Below are positions 28,704-37,319 of a DNA stretch of 64,000 nucleotides, one piece after another. Origin of the DNA: CAWANP01 sp963783445 (GTDB taxonomy: Bacteria; Chloroflexota; Anaerolineae; JAAYZQ01); NCBI GenBank assembly GCA_963783445.1, contig CAWANP010000009.1, positions 124,001 through 188,000 on the forward strand. The letters run 5' to 3'. A model generated the notes under the pieces. That model worked only from the letters and a program-made list of their open reading frames with translations, did not search any database and was not told the DNA's origin. Each line of letters begins with the position of its first letter. Within the stretch, counting starts at the first letter, position 1. A program made the position numbers and the translations under genes.

Positions 28704-29420
28704 TTAGCTTCTACCATAGACCGGAACCGCCGCCCCACTCACCGCCCGCGCGGCATCCGAGGCCAAAAAGAGCATGACATCGGCGATAGCCTCAGGCGGT
28801 ACCCAGCGGCTGTGATCCGCCGCGGGCATGGCCTGGCGGTTCTGCGGCGTATCGATAGTCCCTGGCAGTACGCAGTTCACATTGATCCCTTCCTGCCGGA
28901 CTTCTGCGGACATGCTCTCCACCAGCCGCACGATGCCGCTCTTGGAGACACTGTAAGCAGAGGCGTTGGCCCCGCCCTTTAGCGCCGCGCGCGCCGCCAC
29001 GTGAACGATCTTGCCCGAACCTTGCGCCAGCATGGAGGGCGCCACTGCCCGGCTGAGGACAAAGGCCGTCCGGGCATTCAGGTTGAGCATGAAATCCCAG
29101 GTCTCCAGCGAGGTCTCCTGGACCGGCGTCCCGGCACGGTAACCGCCAACCGTGTTGGCCAAAACGTCGATGCGGCCAAAGCGATCCAGCGCGGCCTGCA
29201 CCGCACCTTCCACAGACCCGGCATCGGTCGCGTCCACAGAGCCAAGCAGCAGATGTTTCATTGAACCGGCCAGTTCCGGGAAAAGCCCGGACAGCCGCTC
29301 TGGTTTACGATCCGGAAGCACGAGGCTGGCGCCAGCCGAGTAGAACGCCCGGGTAACCGCCTGGCCAAGATTGCCAGACGCCCCACTGACCATCACAATC
29401 TGATTGGAAAAGTCAAACAT
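28704..29420 (-). CDS. short-chain dehydrogenase/reductase
   Basis: A 238-residue SDR. The cofactor loop is VSGASGNLGQAV in place of the usual TGxxxGxG. Central ANTVGGY, catalytic Ser region HVAARAAL and the YSVSK catalytic Tyr-Lys motif follow. A short substrate loop (GTIDTPQNRQAM) suggests a small substrate. The start overlaps the glk stop as TAATG, so translation is coupled to the glucokinase. A sugar or polyol substrate is plausible from context but is inference. Confidence 0.88.
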   Translation of the reverse strand: MFDFSNQIVMVSGASGNLGQAVTRAFYSAGASLVLPDRKPERLSGLFPELAGSMKHLLLGSVDATDAGSVEGAVQAALDRFGRIDVLANTVGGYRAGTPVQETSLETWDFMLNLNARTAFVLSRAVAPSMLAQGSGKIVHVAARAALKGGANASAYSVSKSGIVRLVESMSAEVRQEGINVNCVLPGTIDTPQNRQAMPAADHSRWVPPEAIADVMLFLASDAARAVSGAAVPVYGRS

Positions 29421-30406
29421 TAGGATACGCTCCCTTGCATCTCAAGTCCGTAACAAGCAGCACCAAAAAGCGCTGTCGTGTCGTTGAGAATGACATACAC
29501 CGGTATCTGGGCCAACAGATCGGCAAACCTCCCCTTGTTGACAAAGGAAGCCATAAAAGTCCCATCTTTCAGCTTGGCCAAGATCTTGGGTGGAATACCC
29601 CCGCCGAGATAGACGCCGCCGGTGGCCATGACCTTCAGGGCCAGATTGCCCGCTTCCGAACCCAGGATAGAGACAAAGGTGTTGAGGGTAGCGATACTCA
29701 GCTCGCACTCGCCATCCATCGCTTTCTGGACGATGACGGGTGTGGGATCTGCGGCCTTGCGCAGCACCTTTTTCATCTCTGGCAACTCCTCGGCAAAACC
29801 CTGCTTCTTGAGAAAAGCATAGATATTGGGCAGACCCTTGCCTGAGCAGACCCGTTCATAACTTACGTGGCCGAATTTGCCCATCAGGTAGCGCAGCAAT
29901 CGGATCTCCAGCAGGTTGGTCGGGGCAAAGTCGGCGTGCCCTCCCTCTGAGGGGATTACGTAAAAGTTGCCGCCCCGATCACAAAGGACAGCCTCACCCA
30001 ACCCGGTTCCGGGCGCAAGAACCACCTTGGTGCCGCTCCCGGGAGATGCGTCGTTGAGGGGGAAAAGGTCTTCCTCCGGCAGATTCGGCACCCCATAGGC
30101 CGTTGCCTCCAGGTCATTGAGCAGCGTGACAGAGCCAAGGCCAAAAGCATCCTGCAGGATTGGCTCGCTGATGATCCAGGGCAGATTGGTAGCCTCCACC
30201 CTGCCCTTGACCACCGGCCCGGCCACACCAAACACGGCCTTGTTTATCGACGCACCCTCGTCCGCCAGAAACTCGGCAACGACGGCCTTCAGGCTGGGAT
30301 AATCAGCGCTCTTGAAGGTAGCCTGCGCCAGGGGGATGAGCCCATCCTCGGGCGAAAAAAGGGCCAGGTTGGTTTTGGTGCCACCGATGTCGCCGGCAAG
30401 CAGCAT
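29420..30406 (-). CDS. glk: glucokinase (Glk family)
   Basis: A 328-residue ATP-dependent glucokinase of the non-ROK Glk family. LLAGDIGGTKTNLALF is the phosphate-1 loop, LLNDLEATAYGVPNL holds the catalytic Asp, LAPGTGLGEAVL and SEGGHADFAP bind sugar and phosphate, and VMATGGVYLGGGIPPKIL is the adenosine loop. The frame opens at 30544, but the ATG at 30406 follows AAGGAG. It is the second glucose kinase within 8 kb, alongside ppgK, so glucose is phosphorylated from both ATP and polyphosphate. It overlaps the SDR gene. Confidence 0.92.
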   Translation of the reverse strand: MLLAGDIGGTKTNLALFSPEDGLIPLAQATFKSADYPSLKAVVAEFLADEGASINKAVFGVAGPVVKGRVEATNLPWIISEPILQDAFGLGSVTLLNDLEATAYGVPNLPEEDLFPLNDASPGSGTKVVLAPGTGLGEAVLCDRGGNFYVIPSEGGHADFAPTNLLEIRLLRYLMGKFGHVSYERVCSGKGLPNIYAFLKKQGFAEELPEMKKVLRKAADPTPVIVQKAMDGECELSIATLNTFVSILGSEAGNLALKVMATGGVYLGGGIPPKILAKLKDGTFMASFVNKGRFADLLAQIPVYVILNDTTALFGAACYGLEMQGSVS

Positions 30407-30571
30407 CTCTGTACACTCCTTGTCACCTTGTAAGCTGCAATCCTCTGGGGCCAGATTATTATGATTACGATAGCACAAAATCGGCTTTTTGTCAATTTCC
30501 GCCCTGAAAGCGACGGCCCTGACAGGTTTTCCGAAACCTATCAAGGCTGAGAGACCGCTCCAGTCTGGGGA

Positions 30572-31435
30572 TTAGGACAGCGTATCCGCAATGAACAGCC
30601 AGTAGTAGACCAGGTAGGCCCCCGCTCCGGCCAGGAACAGGGCGCTGACGCGGTAGACGTAGGGCATCGTGATCCGCAGACCCTTGGCCACCGCCCCGCG
30701 GAAAAGGGCCGCCCCGATCGTCACGGCGATGAGGATGGCGCCCATGCCCAGACCATAGCCCATGAACTGCACAAAGGAAGCAAAAAGGCCTTGACTGCCC
30801 AGGGAACTGCCGACCACAACGAGGAAAATGGGCAGCGTGCAGCTCAACGACCCCGTCGCATAGGCGATACCAAACAGGAACACGTTCCGCAGGTTGCGCT
30901 GGGGGCTGACGGTGACGCGGCTGGCGGCCACGATGCCCAGGGTCCGGCGCGTGATCAACAACCACAAGCCCAGGCCCACCATGGCCGCGCCGATGGCCAC
31001 CCCGGCGTAGGGAAAGACCTGGATCAGCCACTGTCCCCCGGCGGCGATGACAATCCCAACGACAGCCAGGATGACCAGGAACCCGGCCGTCGCCACGAGC
31101 CCCAAGGCCAGCGCATGCAGGCCCCGCTTGGCTACGGGCTGCTCATAGTAGCCCTCCTCCTGCGTGCCCAGGTGATAGGAGATGTAGGTCGGCAGCATCA
31201 GAAAACCGCAGGGGTTCACACTGGCCACCATTCCGGCGGCAAAGGCCCAACCCACCGGCAGCCAGCCGGCCAGGCTTGCTACAGACGCCTCGACGCTATC
31301 CCGCAGCAGGATCATCAAGAAGAGAATGCCGGCGACGATCACCACGGGCACGACGGTGGAAGCCACGACGGCCCATCTCCCCTTTCCCTCCTGCGCGTTG
31401 TTCATGTCTGCTGGCGTTCCAGCAATCTGACTCAT
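30572..31435 (-). CDS. ccdA: cytochrome c biogenesis/thiol-disulfide carrier, CcdA family
   Basis: A 287-residue inner-membrane protein with about seven hydrophobic helices. The two redox cysteines are in SVNPCGFLMLP (helix 1 region) and GSLSCTLPIF (helix 4 region), the defining CcdA pair. An extra N-terminal helix (VVASTVVPVVIVAGILFLMI) precedes the core. GGGAGG lies before the ATG. The TlpA-like lipoprotein gene upstream on the same strand is the expected recipient of its electrons outside the membrane. Confidence 0.9.
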   Translation of the reverse strand: MSQIAGTPADMNNAQEGKGRWAVVASTVVPVVIVAGILFLMILLRDSVEASVASLAGWLPVGWAFAAGMVASVNPCGFLMLPTYISYHLGTQEEGYYEQPVAKRGLHALALGLVATAGFLVILAVVGIVIAAGGQWLIQVFPYAGVAIGAAMVGLGLWLLITRRTLGIVAASRVTVSPQRNLRNVFLFGIAYATGSLSCTLPIFLVVVGSSLGSQGLFASFVQFMGYGLGMGAILIAVTIGAALFRGAVAKGLRITMPYVYRVSALFLAGAGAYLVYYWLFIADTLS

Positions 31436-31576
31436 TCAAGCCTCCCTTCAGAAAAGCCTTGCAAAGGCTGCATAACCAGAACCATGAGACTTATCCACAC
31501 CATTCCATGACCCTGAACCCATTCCTCGGTCCCAGGATTCCTGGCCAGCCATGAGCCTTCGCAAGGCTGGATTGTC

Positions 31577-32182
31577 CTAGGAACCGGCCGAAGCCTGTAT
31601 CAGGTCTTTGACCAGTTCAGCCAGCTTGTCCTCGGTCAGGAGCCCAGTCCACTGCTGGACGATCTCACCCGAAGGCGTGATAAAGTAGGTGGTGGGCATC
31701 CCAATCAGCTTGTACGCTTTGACGACATCCGCATCCGGCGTGGAGCCCACAGGATAGGTGACCCCCAACTCCTGGATCAGAGACTTGCCATCCTCGCTGG
31801 TGCCCAGATTCGTAAGAGGCCCGACATCCAATCCAACAAAGACGACTTCATCCCCAAGTTCATTGTTCACCGCTTCAAAATCAGGCATCTCCAGGCGACA
31901 GGGTGGGCACAGGCCAGCCCACAGGTTGAGAACCACCGGTTTTCCCTGGCCGAGCAGATCGGAGAACTGAACGTCCTGACCTCCCAGCACTTCCTCTCCC
32001 TGATAGACAGAGATCTGAAAATCGAAGGGGATCAGGGTGTCTGCAGATACCGGCCCGGTTGTTGCGCTGGCCGGTACACTATCCGGCGGTTGCTGCACGG
32101 CGCTCCCGCAAGCCGCCAGAACAACCGCCACCACAGCAGCCACCCCAAAGAATGTAACAAAACGAGGTATTTTTCGATTCAT
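31577..32182 (-). CDS. TlpA-like thioredoxin-fold lipoprotein
   Basis: A 201-residue exported thiol-disulfide protein. The signal peptide (FVTFFGVAAVVAVVLAACGS) ends in a lipobox with the acylated Cys in LAACGS. The thioredoxin fold follows, with active site WAGLCPPCRLEMPDF (CPPC) and the cis-Pro loop GMPTTYFITPSGE. The start at 32182 (MNRKIPRF) is preferred over the upstream opening at 32215. It is placed just upstream of ccdA, with which it forms a membrane-to-surface redox relay for disulfide reduction or haem-protein maturation. Confidence 0.88.
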   Translation of the reverse strand: MNRKIPRFVTFFGVAAVVAVVLAACGSAVQQPPDSVPASATTGPVSADTLIPFDFQISVYQGEEVLGGQDVQFSDLLGQGKPVVLNLWAGLCPPCRLEMPDFEAVNNELGDEVVFVGLDVGPLTNLGTSEDGKSLIQELGVTYPVGSTPDADVVKAYKLIGMPTTYFITPSGEIVQQWTGLLTEDKLAELVKDLIQASAGS

Positions 32183-32368
32183 GTTTGGACTCTTTCCCTC
32201 CCTTTCAAGCACCAATCATCCACTGTAATTCACTTTGGGGCAGACAGACTTCTGCCTGCTACTGCTCCCTAGATAGGCAAAGGGCGGGAGGTCTTACCTT
32301 CGACCGGCAGGCGCCCGCCAGCGCCTATACCTCGGGGAAGGACACCCTGCCACCCAAACAAAAGAAAA

Positions 32369-32389
32369 GGGGAGGCATTCAGCCTCCCC
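32369..32389 (-). terminator. rho-independent terminator of the DUF5996 gene
   Basis: GGGGAGGC (32369-32376) and GCCTCCCC (32382-32389) form an 8-base-pair stem with a 5-base loop. On the minus strand it is followed by TTTTCTTTTGTTT. It lies 42 bases beyond the DUF5996 stop. Confidence 0.8.
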
Positions 32390-32430
32390 AATTGAACGAT
32401 CCTCAAACTGGCCGCCAAGCCCGGCAGGAG

Positions 32431-33285
32431 CTAGATTGAGCCAACTCCCCACGCCTGGCTCAGGGTCGGTGCGCTGACCTCGAATACCCTTGCGGCAAAG
32501 GCCAAAAGGCGCTCCTCGGCGCCCCTGTCTCCCACAAGGGCCTCGTAGGGCAAGATCGCGCCCTGCCAACCCTCCGTGTGCCAACTGGCCCCCTCGGGCA
32601 GCGCCTCGCCCAACAGGGCATCCCCCTCAAAGGGCCAGGGATTGCTGTAGAAATAGGCAGTGACACCGGGGCTGCCCGGATAGAAGCCCAGATTGAGTTG
32701 GGCAGGGATCTGTTGCACCTCGCCCTGCTCCTCGTGCTCCTGGACGCGGGTTCCAAACCACTCGAAGGCCAGGTCAAAGCCGTGCGGCCAGAGTTGGACC
32801 GGACCGGCCTCGCCGCTCAATGTGGCCCGATGCGCCTTGAAAATCCGGTCGGCGCTCACCAGGGCCGTGAGGAACCTGCTCGCCTGGGCTGGATCGTATT
32901 CGCGTGGATCATCGTTTTCGAATCTGGATCGATCAACCTCGCCCTGCAGGCCCAGCCTGCCCACAGCGCCCAGAACGTCATCGGCCAGCGCAGTCGACGA
33001 CCTGCCATCCAGCAGGCTGAAGGCATCCGCCACCTGGCCATCGACCAGAAGGAGGATCTTGTGTTCCACCAGATCCATCTTTAGGCAGAGTTCACCACCA
33101 TCTGGCAGGGCGACCTTGTCGGTGATCAGGCCGTCCGGCAGTACCGTCAAGCTGACGTGCCACCACATGGGATGGAATTCGCCATGGCTTCGCGGCACAG
33201 CCGACATGACGCGGCTATAGAGCTGCAGGGTTTCGCGCGTCGGCTCAAAACCCGCCAATGACGGGAAAGTGATTTCTGATGACAT
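32431..33285 (-). CDS. DUF5996 family protein
   Basis: A 284-residue cytoplasmic protein. The N-terminal pattern ETLQLYSRVMSAVPR...HPMWWHVSL and the C-terminal WPHGFDLAFEWFG and GFYPGSPGVTAYFYSNPWPF are typical of DUF5996. The family function is unknown. GGAGGT lies upstream of the start. The gene is followed by a clear terminator and preceded by the anti-sigma gene 120 bases upstream on the same strand, so it may belong to that unit. Confidence 0.82.
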   Translation of the reverse strand: MSSEITFPSLAGFEPTRETLQLYSRVMSAVPRSHGEFHPMWWHVSLTVLPDGLITDKVALPDGGELCLKMDLVEHKILLLVDGQVADAFSLLDGRSSTALADDVLGAVGRLGLQGEVDRSRFENDDPREYDPAQASRFLTALVSADRIFKAHRATLSGEAGPVQLWPHGFDLAFEWFGTRVQEHEEQGEVQQIPAQLNLGFYPGSPGVTAYFYSNPWPFEGDALLGEALPEGASWHTEGWQGAILPYEALVGDRGAEERLLAFAARVFEVSAPTLSQAWGVGSI

Positions 33286-33408
33286 ACTACAACCTCCATG
33301 ATGATTGCGGCTGCAAAAAACGGCCAGCCGGGAAGAACAGGGTCGGGGACAAAAGAGGACAAGAGGCCGTGAGCATCCGGCTTATCACCTGCTCAGGAAC
33401 AGATGAGA

Positions 33409-33705
33409 TTAACTGGCAGCGCTCACCGCGGCCAAAAGCGCCTCAAACTCCTCACGGCAGTCGCCGCAGCGGTTCAGGTGATCTTGCACCAGGGGCATCG
33501 CCTGGGCAGCATCTTTGCCAGCGAGCGACATATCCACAAACTGATCCATCTGTCTAAAACACTCGGCGCATCCGATCTCGTCCGGGCGGGTTGTAGCAAT
33601 TCCCCTGGCCATCTGCTTGAGCAGATCCGGATCGAGCCCCATGGCTGAGGCAGCCGGCTCGGCGCCGAGGATCATATTTTTGAGCGACTGCCAATTCAAC
33701 TTCAT
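33409..33705 (-). CDS. putative zinc-finger anti-sigma factor
   Basis: A 98-residue protein with a CAEC pair near residue 46 and the HLNRCGDCREEFEALL motif near residue 76, matching the zf-HC2 zinc-binding anti-sigma fold. There is no transmembrane helix, so it would be a soluble, possibly redox-responsive, regulator. The second ATG (33705) is chosen because AAGAAGG is 8 bases before it. It lies 55 bases downstream of the sigma-factor gene on the same strand, the usual order for a cognate pair. Confidence 0.75.
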   Translation of the reverse strand: MKLNWQSLKNMILGAEPAASAMGLDPDLLKQMARGIATTRPDEIGCAECFRQMDQFVDMSLAGKDAAQAMPLVQDHLNRCGDCREEFEALLAAVSAAS

Positions 33706-33759
33706 GCCCATACCCTTCTTTATACCTTCTGTATCTGGACGCAGGGGCCGCTGAAGGTC

Positions 33760-34383
33760 TTACCCCGAGGTTCCAAAAGCAGACAACACATCATTGGGTG
33801 TCAAGCCCTCAGCCTCCATCTCGCGCTTGAGCCTCTGGCGCGCATCGTGGAGCAGCTTGTAGAGCGCATTCCGGTTCATCCCCATCCGGCGGGCGACCTC
33901 CTCCAGAGGCATGCCCTGGACCCGCACGGCGACCAGGGCCTGGCGCTGTTTGTCGGTCAGTTCGGTGGCAATGAGTCGTTGCAGGGTTTCCAAAAAGATC
34001 CGCTGTGTGGCCTGCTGGTCCGGCCCAGCCGAGGGGTCGATCATCATGTCAGGCACAAAGTCCAGGTCGTGGGCCTCGATGATGCCATCCAGGGACACGT
34101 CCTGCCAGCGGCGCCGGCGCAGTTCGGTAAAGGCCACGCGCACGGCAATCTTTTGCGCCCAGGTGGTGAACTTGCTTTCGCCGCGGAATGTGTCCAGCGC
34201 ATTCAGGATCTTGAGGAGGGCATCCTGCACAAAATCCTCGATGAGGACATCGTCGACGTTTGAGGAGCTGGCCAGGGAATAGCGCAATCCGCGCACCAGA
34301 AAAGAGCGGAGATCGGCCAGGGCCGCCGCTTGCTCCGGCCCCCGCAGGTCGGCCAGCCATTCCTTGTTGGTGCGTTCCCGCAT
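33760..34383 (-). CDS. RNA polymerase sigma factor, ECF/sigma-70 family
   Basis: A 207-residue two-domain sigma factor. Region 2 runs through LIEDFVQDALLKILNALDTF and SKFTTWAQKIAVRVAFTEL. Region 4 is ELTDKQRQALVAVRVQGMP, then LEEVARRMGMNRNALYKLLH, which is the recognition helix. The N-terminus is longer than in minimal ECF factors. The ATG at 34383 is preferred because GGAGGG lies upstream. It has its own TTGCCG-N17-TATAAT promoter and is divergent from the YIP1 gene, a possible target. Confidence 0.87.
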   Translation of the reverse strand: MRERTNKEWLADLRGPEQAAALADLRSFLVRGLRYSLASSSNVDDVLIEDFVQDALLKILNALDTFRGESKFTTWAQKIAVRVAFTELRRRRWQDVSLDGIIEAHDLDFVPDMMIDPSAGPDQQATQRIFLETLQRLIATELTDKQRQALVAVRVQGMPLEEVARRMGMNRNALYKLLHDARQRLKREMEAEGLTPNDVLSAFGTSG

Positions 34384-34413
34384 GGCACAAACTCCCTCCA
34401 AATCGCTTACCCC

Positions 34414-34442
34414 ATTATAGCATCTCCTTTGTCACCCGGCAA
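34414..34442 (-). promoter_or_regulatory. promoter of the sigma/anti-sigma genes
   Basis: On the minus strand TTGCCG (34437-34442) and TATAAT (34414-34419) are separated by 17 bases, 30 bases upstream of the sigma-factor ATG. The -10 and spacing are ideal for the housekeeping sigma factor. Confidence 0.65.
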
Positions 34443-34555
34443 CACGGGAGATCGCTAGGTGGTGTGTCCAAGATGAAACTACAGCGGCCAGTACTCGTAT
34501 AGGAGGGGCATGATAGAAAAGCAGACTCAAAGAGATCAAGAGAGGGGGTACAACT

Positions 34556-35101
34556 GTGGTAGATCGTATCGTTCGTGCCATTCGGCTGGATTGGACCGTA
34601 TTTCGCGAGATCGCACAAGATCGGGAGGCGATGAAGCAAGCGGCCATCATCGTCGTTGTAGTCAGTTTTCTGGCAGCCCTGGGAGGCGCCGGAACCCAAC
34701 TCATAGCCCAAGTTGATACAGGCACCGCCTTCTTTGGCTTTTTCGTCGACTGGATCGTCAACGGCATTCTCATCGGTTGGATCGGCTGGTCGATCCTGAC
34801 CTACCTGGTCGGGACCATCCTGTTCAAGGGCCAGTCCGACATTCAGGAGATGATGCGCGTGCTGGGCTATGCCAGCGCCCCGAGGCTCTTGGGGCTCCTG
34901 GGCTTTGTGCCCTGCATTGGGTGGATCTTTCCCCTTGCAGGCATGATCCTGGCCCTGATCGCCGGGGTCATCGCCATCCGCGAGGCGATGGATTTCGATA
35001 CGGGGAAGGCCATCATCACCGTCGTGATCAGTTGGGGGGTATCGATTTTGGCCGCCCTACTCATCAGAGGCATATTCGACCTGGTGTTTGGGCTGATATA
35101 G
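34556..35101 (+). CDS. YIP1-family membrane protein
   Basis: A 181-residue integral membrane protein with about five hydrophobic segments (IIVVVVSFLAALGG, FFGFFVDWIVNGILIGWIG, LLGLLGFVPCIGWIFPLAG, MILALIAGVIAI, IITVVISWGVSILAALLI), matching the Yip1 fold. The start is a GTG at 34556 behind AGAGGGGG. The family function in bacteria is undefined. It is transcribed away from the sigma-factor gene. Confidence 0.8.
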   Translation: MVDRIVRAIRLDWTVFREIAQDREAMKQAAIIVVVVSFLAALGGAGTQLIAQVDTGTAFFGFFVDWIVNGILIGWIGWSILTYLVGTILFKGQSDIQEMMRVLGYASAPRLLGLLGFVPCIGWIFPLAGMILALIAGVIAIREAMDFDTGKAIITVVISWGVSILAALLIRGIFDLVFGLI

Positions 35102-35207
35102 GGCTGGGGTGCCTCGTCGGCCACCGTAAAATCGAACCCACCAAGAATCCTCACCATCAAGGGAACCGGCATATCCCCGCGTGGTGAGGATTCGTTTGAG
35201 GTGGGAG

Positions 35208-35894
35208 TCACAATCGATAGGTCTCTCCGGGATTGAGCACCAGGCACTGTGACGAGGTTTCCGTTTCCACCCTGGCAGCAAAGGACTGCGGGTCCTGCTT
35301 GATCACGTCAAAGGTGTCATAGTGAATGGGGATCACGACCTTGGGCCCCAGGAGCTTGACTGCCCGCAGCGCGTCGTCGGGCCCCATCGTAAAGTTGTCG
35401 CCAATGGGCAGGATGGCCACGTCCAGCCCCTCCTCGCCGATTAGCTTCATGTCATAAAAGAGCCCGGTGTCACAGGCGTGGTAGATTTTTTTGCCCTCGA
35501 GGGTCAGCAGAAACCCGACCGGGTTGCCGCCGTAGGTGCCATCGGGCAAGGCTGAACCGTGGTGGGCGATGGTCAGCTTGACCCGCCCAAAGGGGAAATC
35601 CCGCCCGCCGCCAATGTGCATAGGGTGGGCACTCTCCACCCCTTGGGCCAGCAACCAGTTGTGGATCTCAAAGTTGGAGATCGTCATGGCCCCAGTTCGC
35701 TGGGCTATCTCTATCGTGTCCCCCACATGGTCGCCATGTCCGTGTGAGACGAGGATATAGTCGGCCTCGACCTCATCAGCGCTGACATCCGCCAGATCAT
35801 TCCCATTGAGGAAAGGGTCGATGAGCAACTCTGTGTCCCCCACAGAGACACTAAAGCAGGCGTGGCTGTGGTACGTAAGCTCTACAACAGACAT
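35208..35894 (-). CDS. UPF0173-type metal-dependent hydrolase (metallo-beta-lactamase fold)
   Basis: A 228-residue protein. LTYHSHACFSV starts the UPF0173 domain, HGHGDHVGD is the metal-binding HxHxDH motif, IAHHGSALPDGTYGG and HACDTGLFYDMKLIG hold further ligands, and VVIPIHYDTF is the C-terminal His motif. The ATG at 35894, with GGAGGTG upstream, is chosen over 35996. Its substrate is unknown; no RNA-processing insert is present. Its promoter overlaps the sortase promoter on the opposite strand. Confidence 0.9.
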   Translation of the reverse strand: MSVVELTYHSHACFSVSVGDTELLIDPFLNGNDLADVSADEVEADYILVSHGHGDHVGDTIEIAQRTGAMTISNFEIHNWLLAQGVESAHPMHIGGGRDFPFGRVKLTIAHHGSALPDGTYGGNPVGFLLTLEGKKIYHACDTGLFYDMKLIGEEGLDVAILPIGDNFTMGPDDALRAVKLLGPKVVIPIHYDTFDVIKQDPQSFAARVETETSSQCLVLNPGETYRL

Positions 35895-35930
35895 GGATTC
35901 ACCTCCAGAGTAGAATTCGGATGTAGGTGG

Positions 35931-35960
35931 ATTATACCATAGTGCAACTTGACTTGACAA
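35931..35960 (-). promoter_or_regulatory. promoter of the UPF0173 hydrolase
   Basis: On the minus strand TTGTCA (35955-35960) and TATAAT (35931-35936) are 18 bases apart, upstream of the ATG at 35894. Confidence 0.55.
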
Positions 35961-35982
35961 GGGGTTGCGTTTGGGATAGGAT
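35954..35982 (+). promoter_or_regulatory. candidate sortase promoter, overlapping the divergent promoter
   Basis: TTGACA (35954-35959), a 17-base spacer and TAGGAT (35977-35982) point toward the sortase gene. The -35 elements of this promoter and the divergent one overlap almost completely, so the two genes may be mutually exclusive at this site. Confidence 0.45.
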
Positions 35983-36105
35983 TGCTCGACGTGCAAAAAA
36001 TACCGCCGGCCCTGTCACGGGGCATGTCTATCGTCTTTGTTGGGATACGATTGCTTGATATGAAAAAGCTGCTTCCAGCCCTCTCGCGGGTCATGCTGGT
36101 CTTGG
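35972..36105 (+). repeat. diverged tandem duplication at the sortase 5' end
   Basis: The segments starting near 35972 and 36042 align base by base: TGGGATAGGATTGCTCGA against TGGGATACGATTGCTTGA. In the same frame they give LLDVQKIPPALSRGMSIV and LLDMKKLLPALSRVMLVL. The second copy holds the ATG used by the sortase; the first has GTG at the equivalent place. Confidence 0.6.
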
Positions 36106-36977
36106 GGCTCATACTCATCCTGGTTGGTTTGGGATGGGGCATCCGGACGCGCCTCAACGCACCACCGCCGCCCGTCATCAGCGACCAGGGCGCCGTCGTA
36201 CTGGCTATCACCGCGCCTATCCAGCCCACGGATTCCAGGCCTGAGCCTGAAACGGCTATGCCAACGGAGCCGGAGCCAACCAGGGCAGCCCCCACAAATA
36301 CCGCGACGCCGCTGCCAACCAAAACACTGCCAGATAGCGGGGAAACACCAGAGCTGCTGCCCTCATTTCCTGATACCACTAGTACCTCCGCCCCACCGCC
36401 AACAGCGACACCAACGGCACAACCACCCGAGCCCCCCACCCTGCCTACGGCAACGGCTACGCCGACACCCACCCTGCCGCCCATGGCTCAGGAGCCGCCA
36501 TTACGGATCGTAGCGCCAACAATCAAGATGGACGCCAAAGTCGTACCCATGGCTTGGGAGATGGTGGATCAGAAGGGCACGTTGGTGCCTGAATGGGTTG
36601 TGCCCAAGAACGCCGCCGGATGGCACGTAAACTCGGCGCTGCCGGGGCACCAAGAGAACGTGGTCGTCTCAGGACACCACAACGTCGACGGCAAGGTTTT
36701 CCGCCACGTGGTGGATCTAAGCATGGGCGACGAGATCACGATTTACGCTAGCGAAACCCCCTACACCTACACCGTCACCGAAAAGTATATCCTGAAAGAG
36801 GCGGGGATGCCACTGGACGTGCGCAAGCAGAACGCCCAGTGGATCATGCCTGGAGGCGAAGAAAAGCTAACGCTGGTCACCTGCTGGCCCTACGAGTATC
36901 CGGGCAATTCTCACCGGGTGATCGTCGTGGCCCGGCCAGAAGGCTATACGAATCCCGACAAGCCGACCCGGCAATAG
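36060..36977 (+). CDS. sortase (class D/E-like transpeptidase)
   Basis: A 305-residue cell-surface transpeptidase. The N-terminal membrane anchor (VMLVLGLILILVGLGWGI) is followed by a long Pro/Thr-rich stalk (residues about 45-145) and then the sortase domain. Catalytic residues are visible: His in NVVVSGHHNVDGKVF, Cys in LTLVTCWPYE, and Arg in NSHRVIVVARPEG. The ATG at 36060 is chosen since the promoter-proximal GTG would leave almost no leader. No LPxTG-type substrate was identified in the window, so its clients are unknown. Confidence 0.87.
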   Translation: MKKLLPALSRVMLVLGLILILVGLGWGIRTRLNAPPPPVISDQGAVVLAITAPIQPTDSRPEPETAMPTEPEPTRAAPTNTATPLPTKTLPDSGETPELLPSFPDTTSTSAPPPTATPTAQPPEPPTLPTATATPTPTLPPMAQEPPLRIVAPTIKMDAKVVPMAWEMVDQKGTLVPEWVVPKNAAGWHVNSALPGHQENVVVSGHHNVDGKVFRHVVDLSMGDEITIYASETPYTYTVTEKYILKEAGMPLDVRKQNAQWIMPGGEEKLTLVTCWPYEYPGNSHRVIVVARPEGYTNPDKPTRQ

Positions 36978-36999
36978 AACCCCCTGCTCTATGTGGGGC

Positions 37000-37239
37000 T
37001 CAAGACTCATCCTCTTTGACCCACAGCTCTAAAAGGGTCAGGATCAACCACAGCAGGCCAAAGATGCCGGCTCCCCCCAACAAACAGGCGACGGCCGCAA
37101 CCGCCGCAGTGCCGCCATAGATCAACCATACCAGGCCACCGCCAACCCCCAGCATGACCAACAAGCCGGCAATGACAAGCCTGGATTGTGTCTTCCGTTG
37201 ATGTCTATTGGTATTGAACGAACGCGACGGCTTCTTCAT
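37000..37239 (-). CDS. small two-helix membrane protein
   Basis: A 79-residue protein with a basic N-terminus (MKKPSRSFNTNRHQRK) and two hydrophobic helices (VIAGLLVMLGVGGGLVWLIY and AVACLLGGAGIFGLLWLIL). It ends in an acidic tail. No family was recognised. It starts right beside the DnaA-box cluster and converges with the sortase. The positive N-terminus and codon pattern support a real gene, but it is short. Confidence 0.55.
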   Translation of the reverse strand: MKKPSRSFNTNRHQRKTQSRLVIAGLLVMLGVGGGLVWLIYGGTAAVAAVACLLGGAGIFGLLWLILTLLELWVKEDES

Positions 37240-37319
37240 CCGTGAGTCCTTTTTAACTCGTGAAGTCCTTTCTCACACGTGAAGCACGCTCCCCGCAGAA
37301 GGACTTTTCCATCGCTGCC

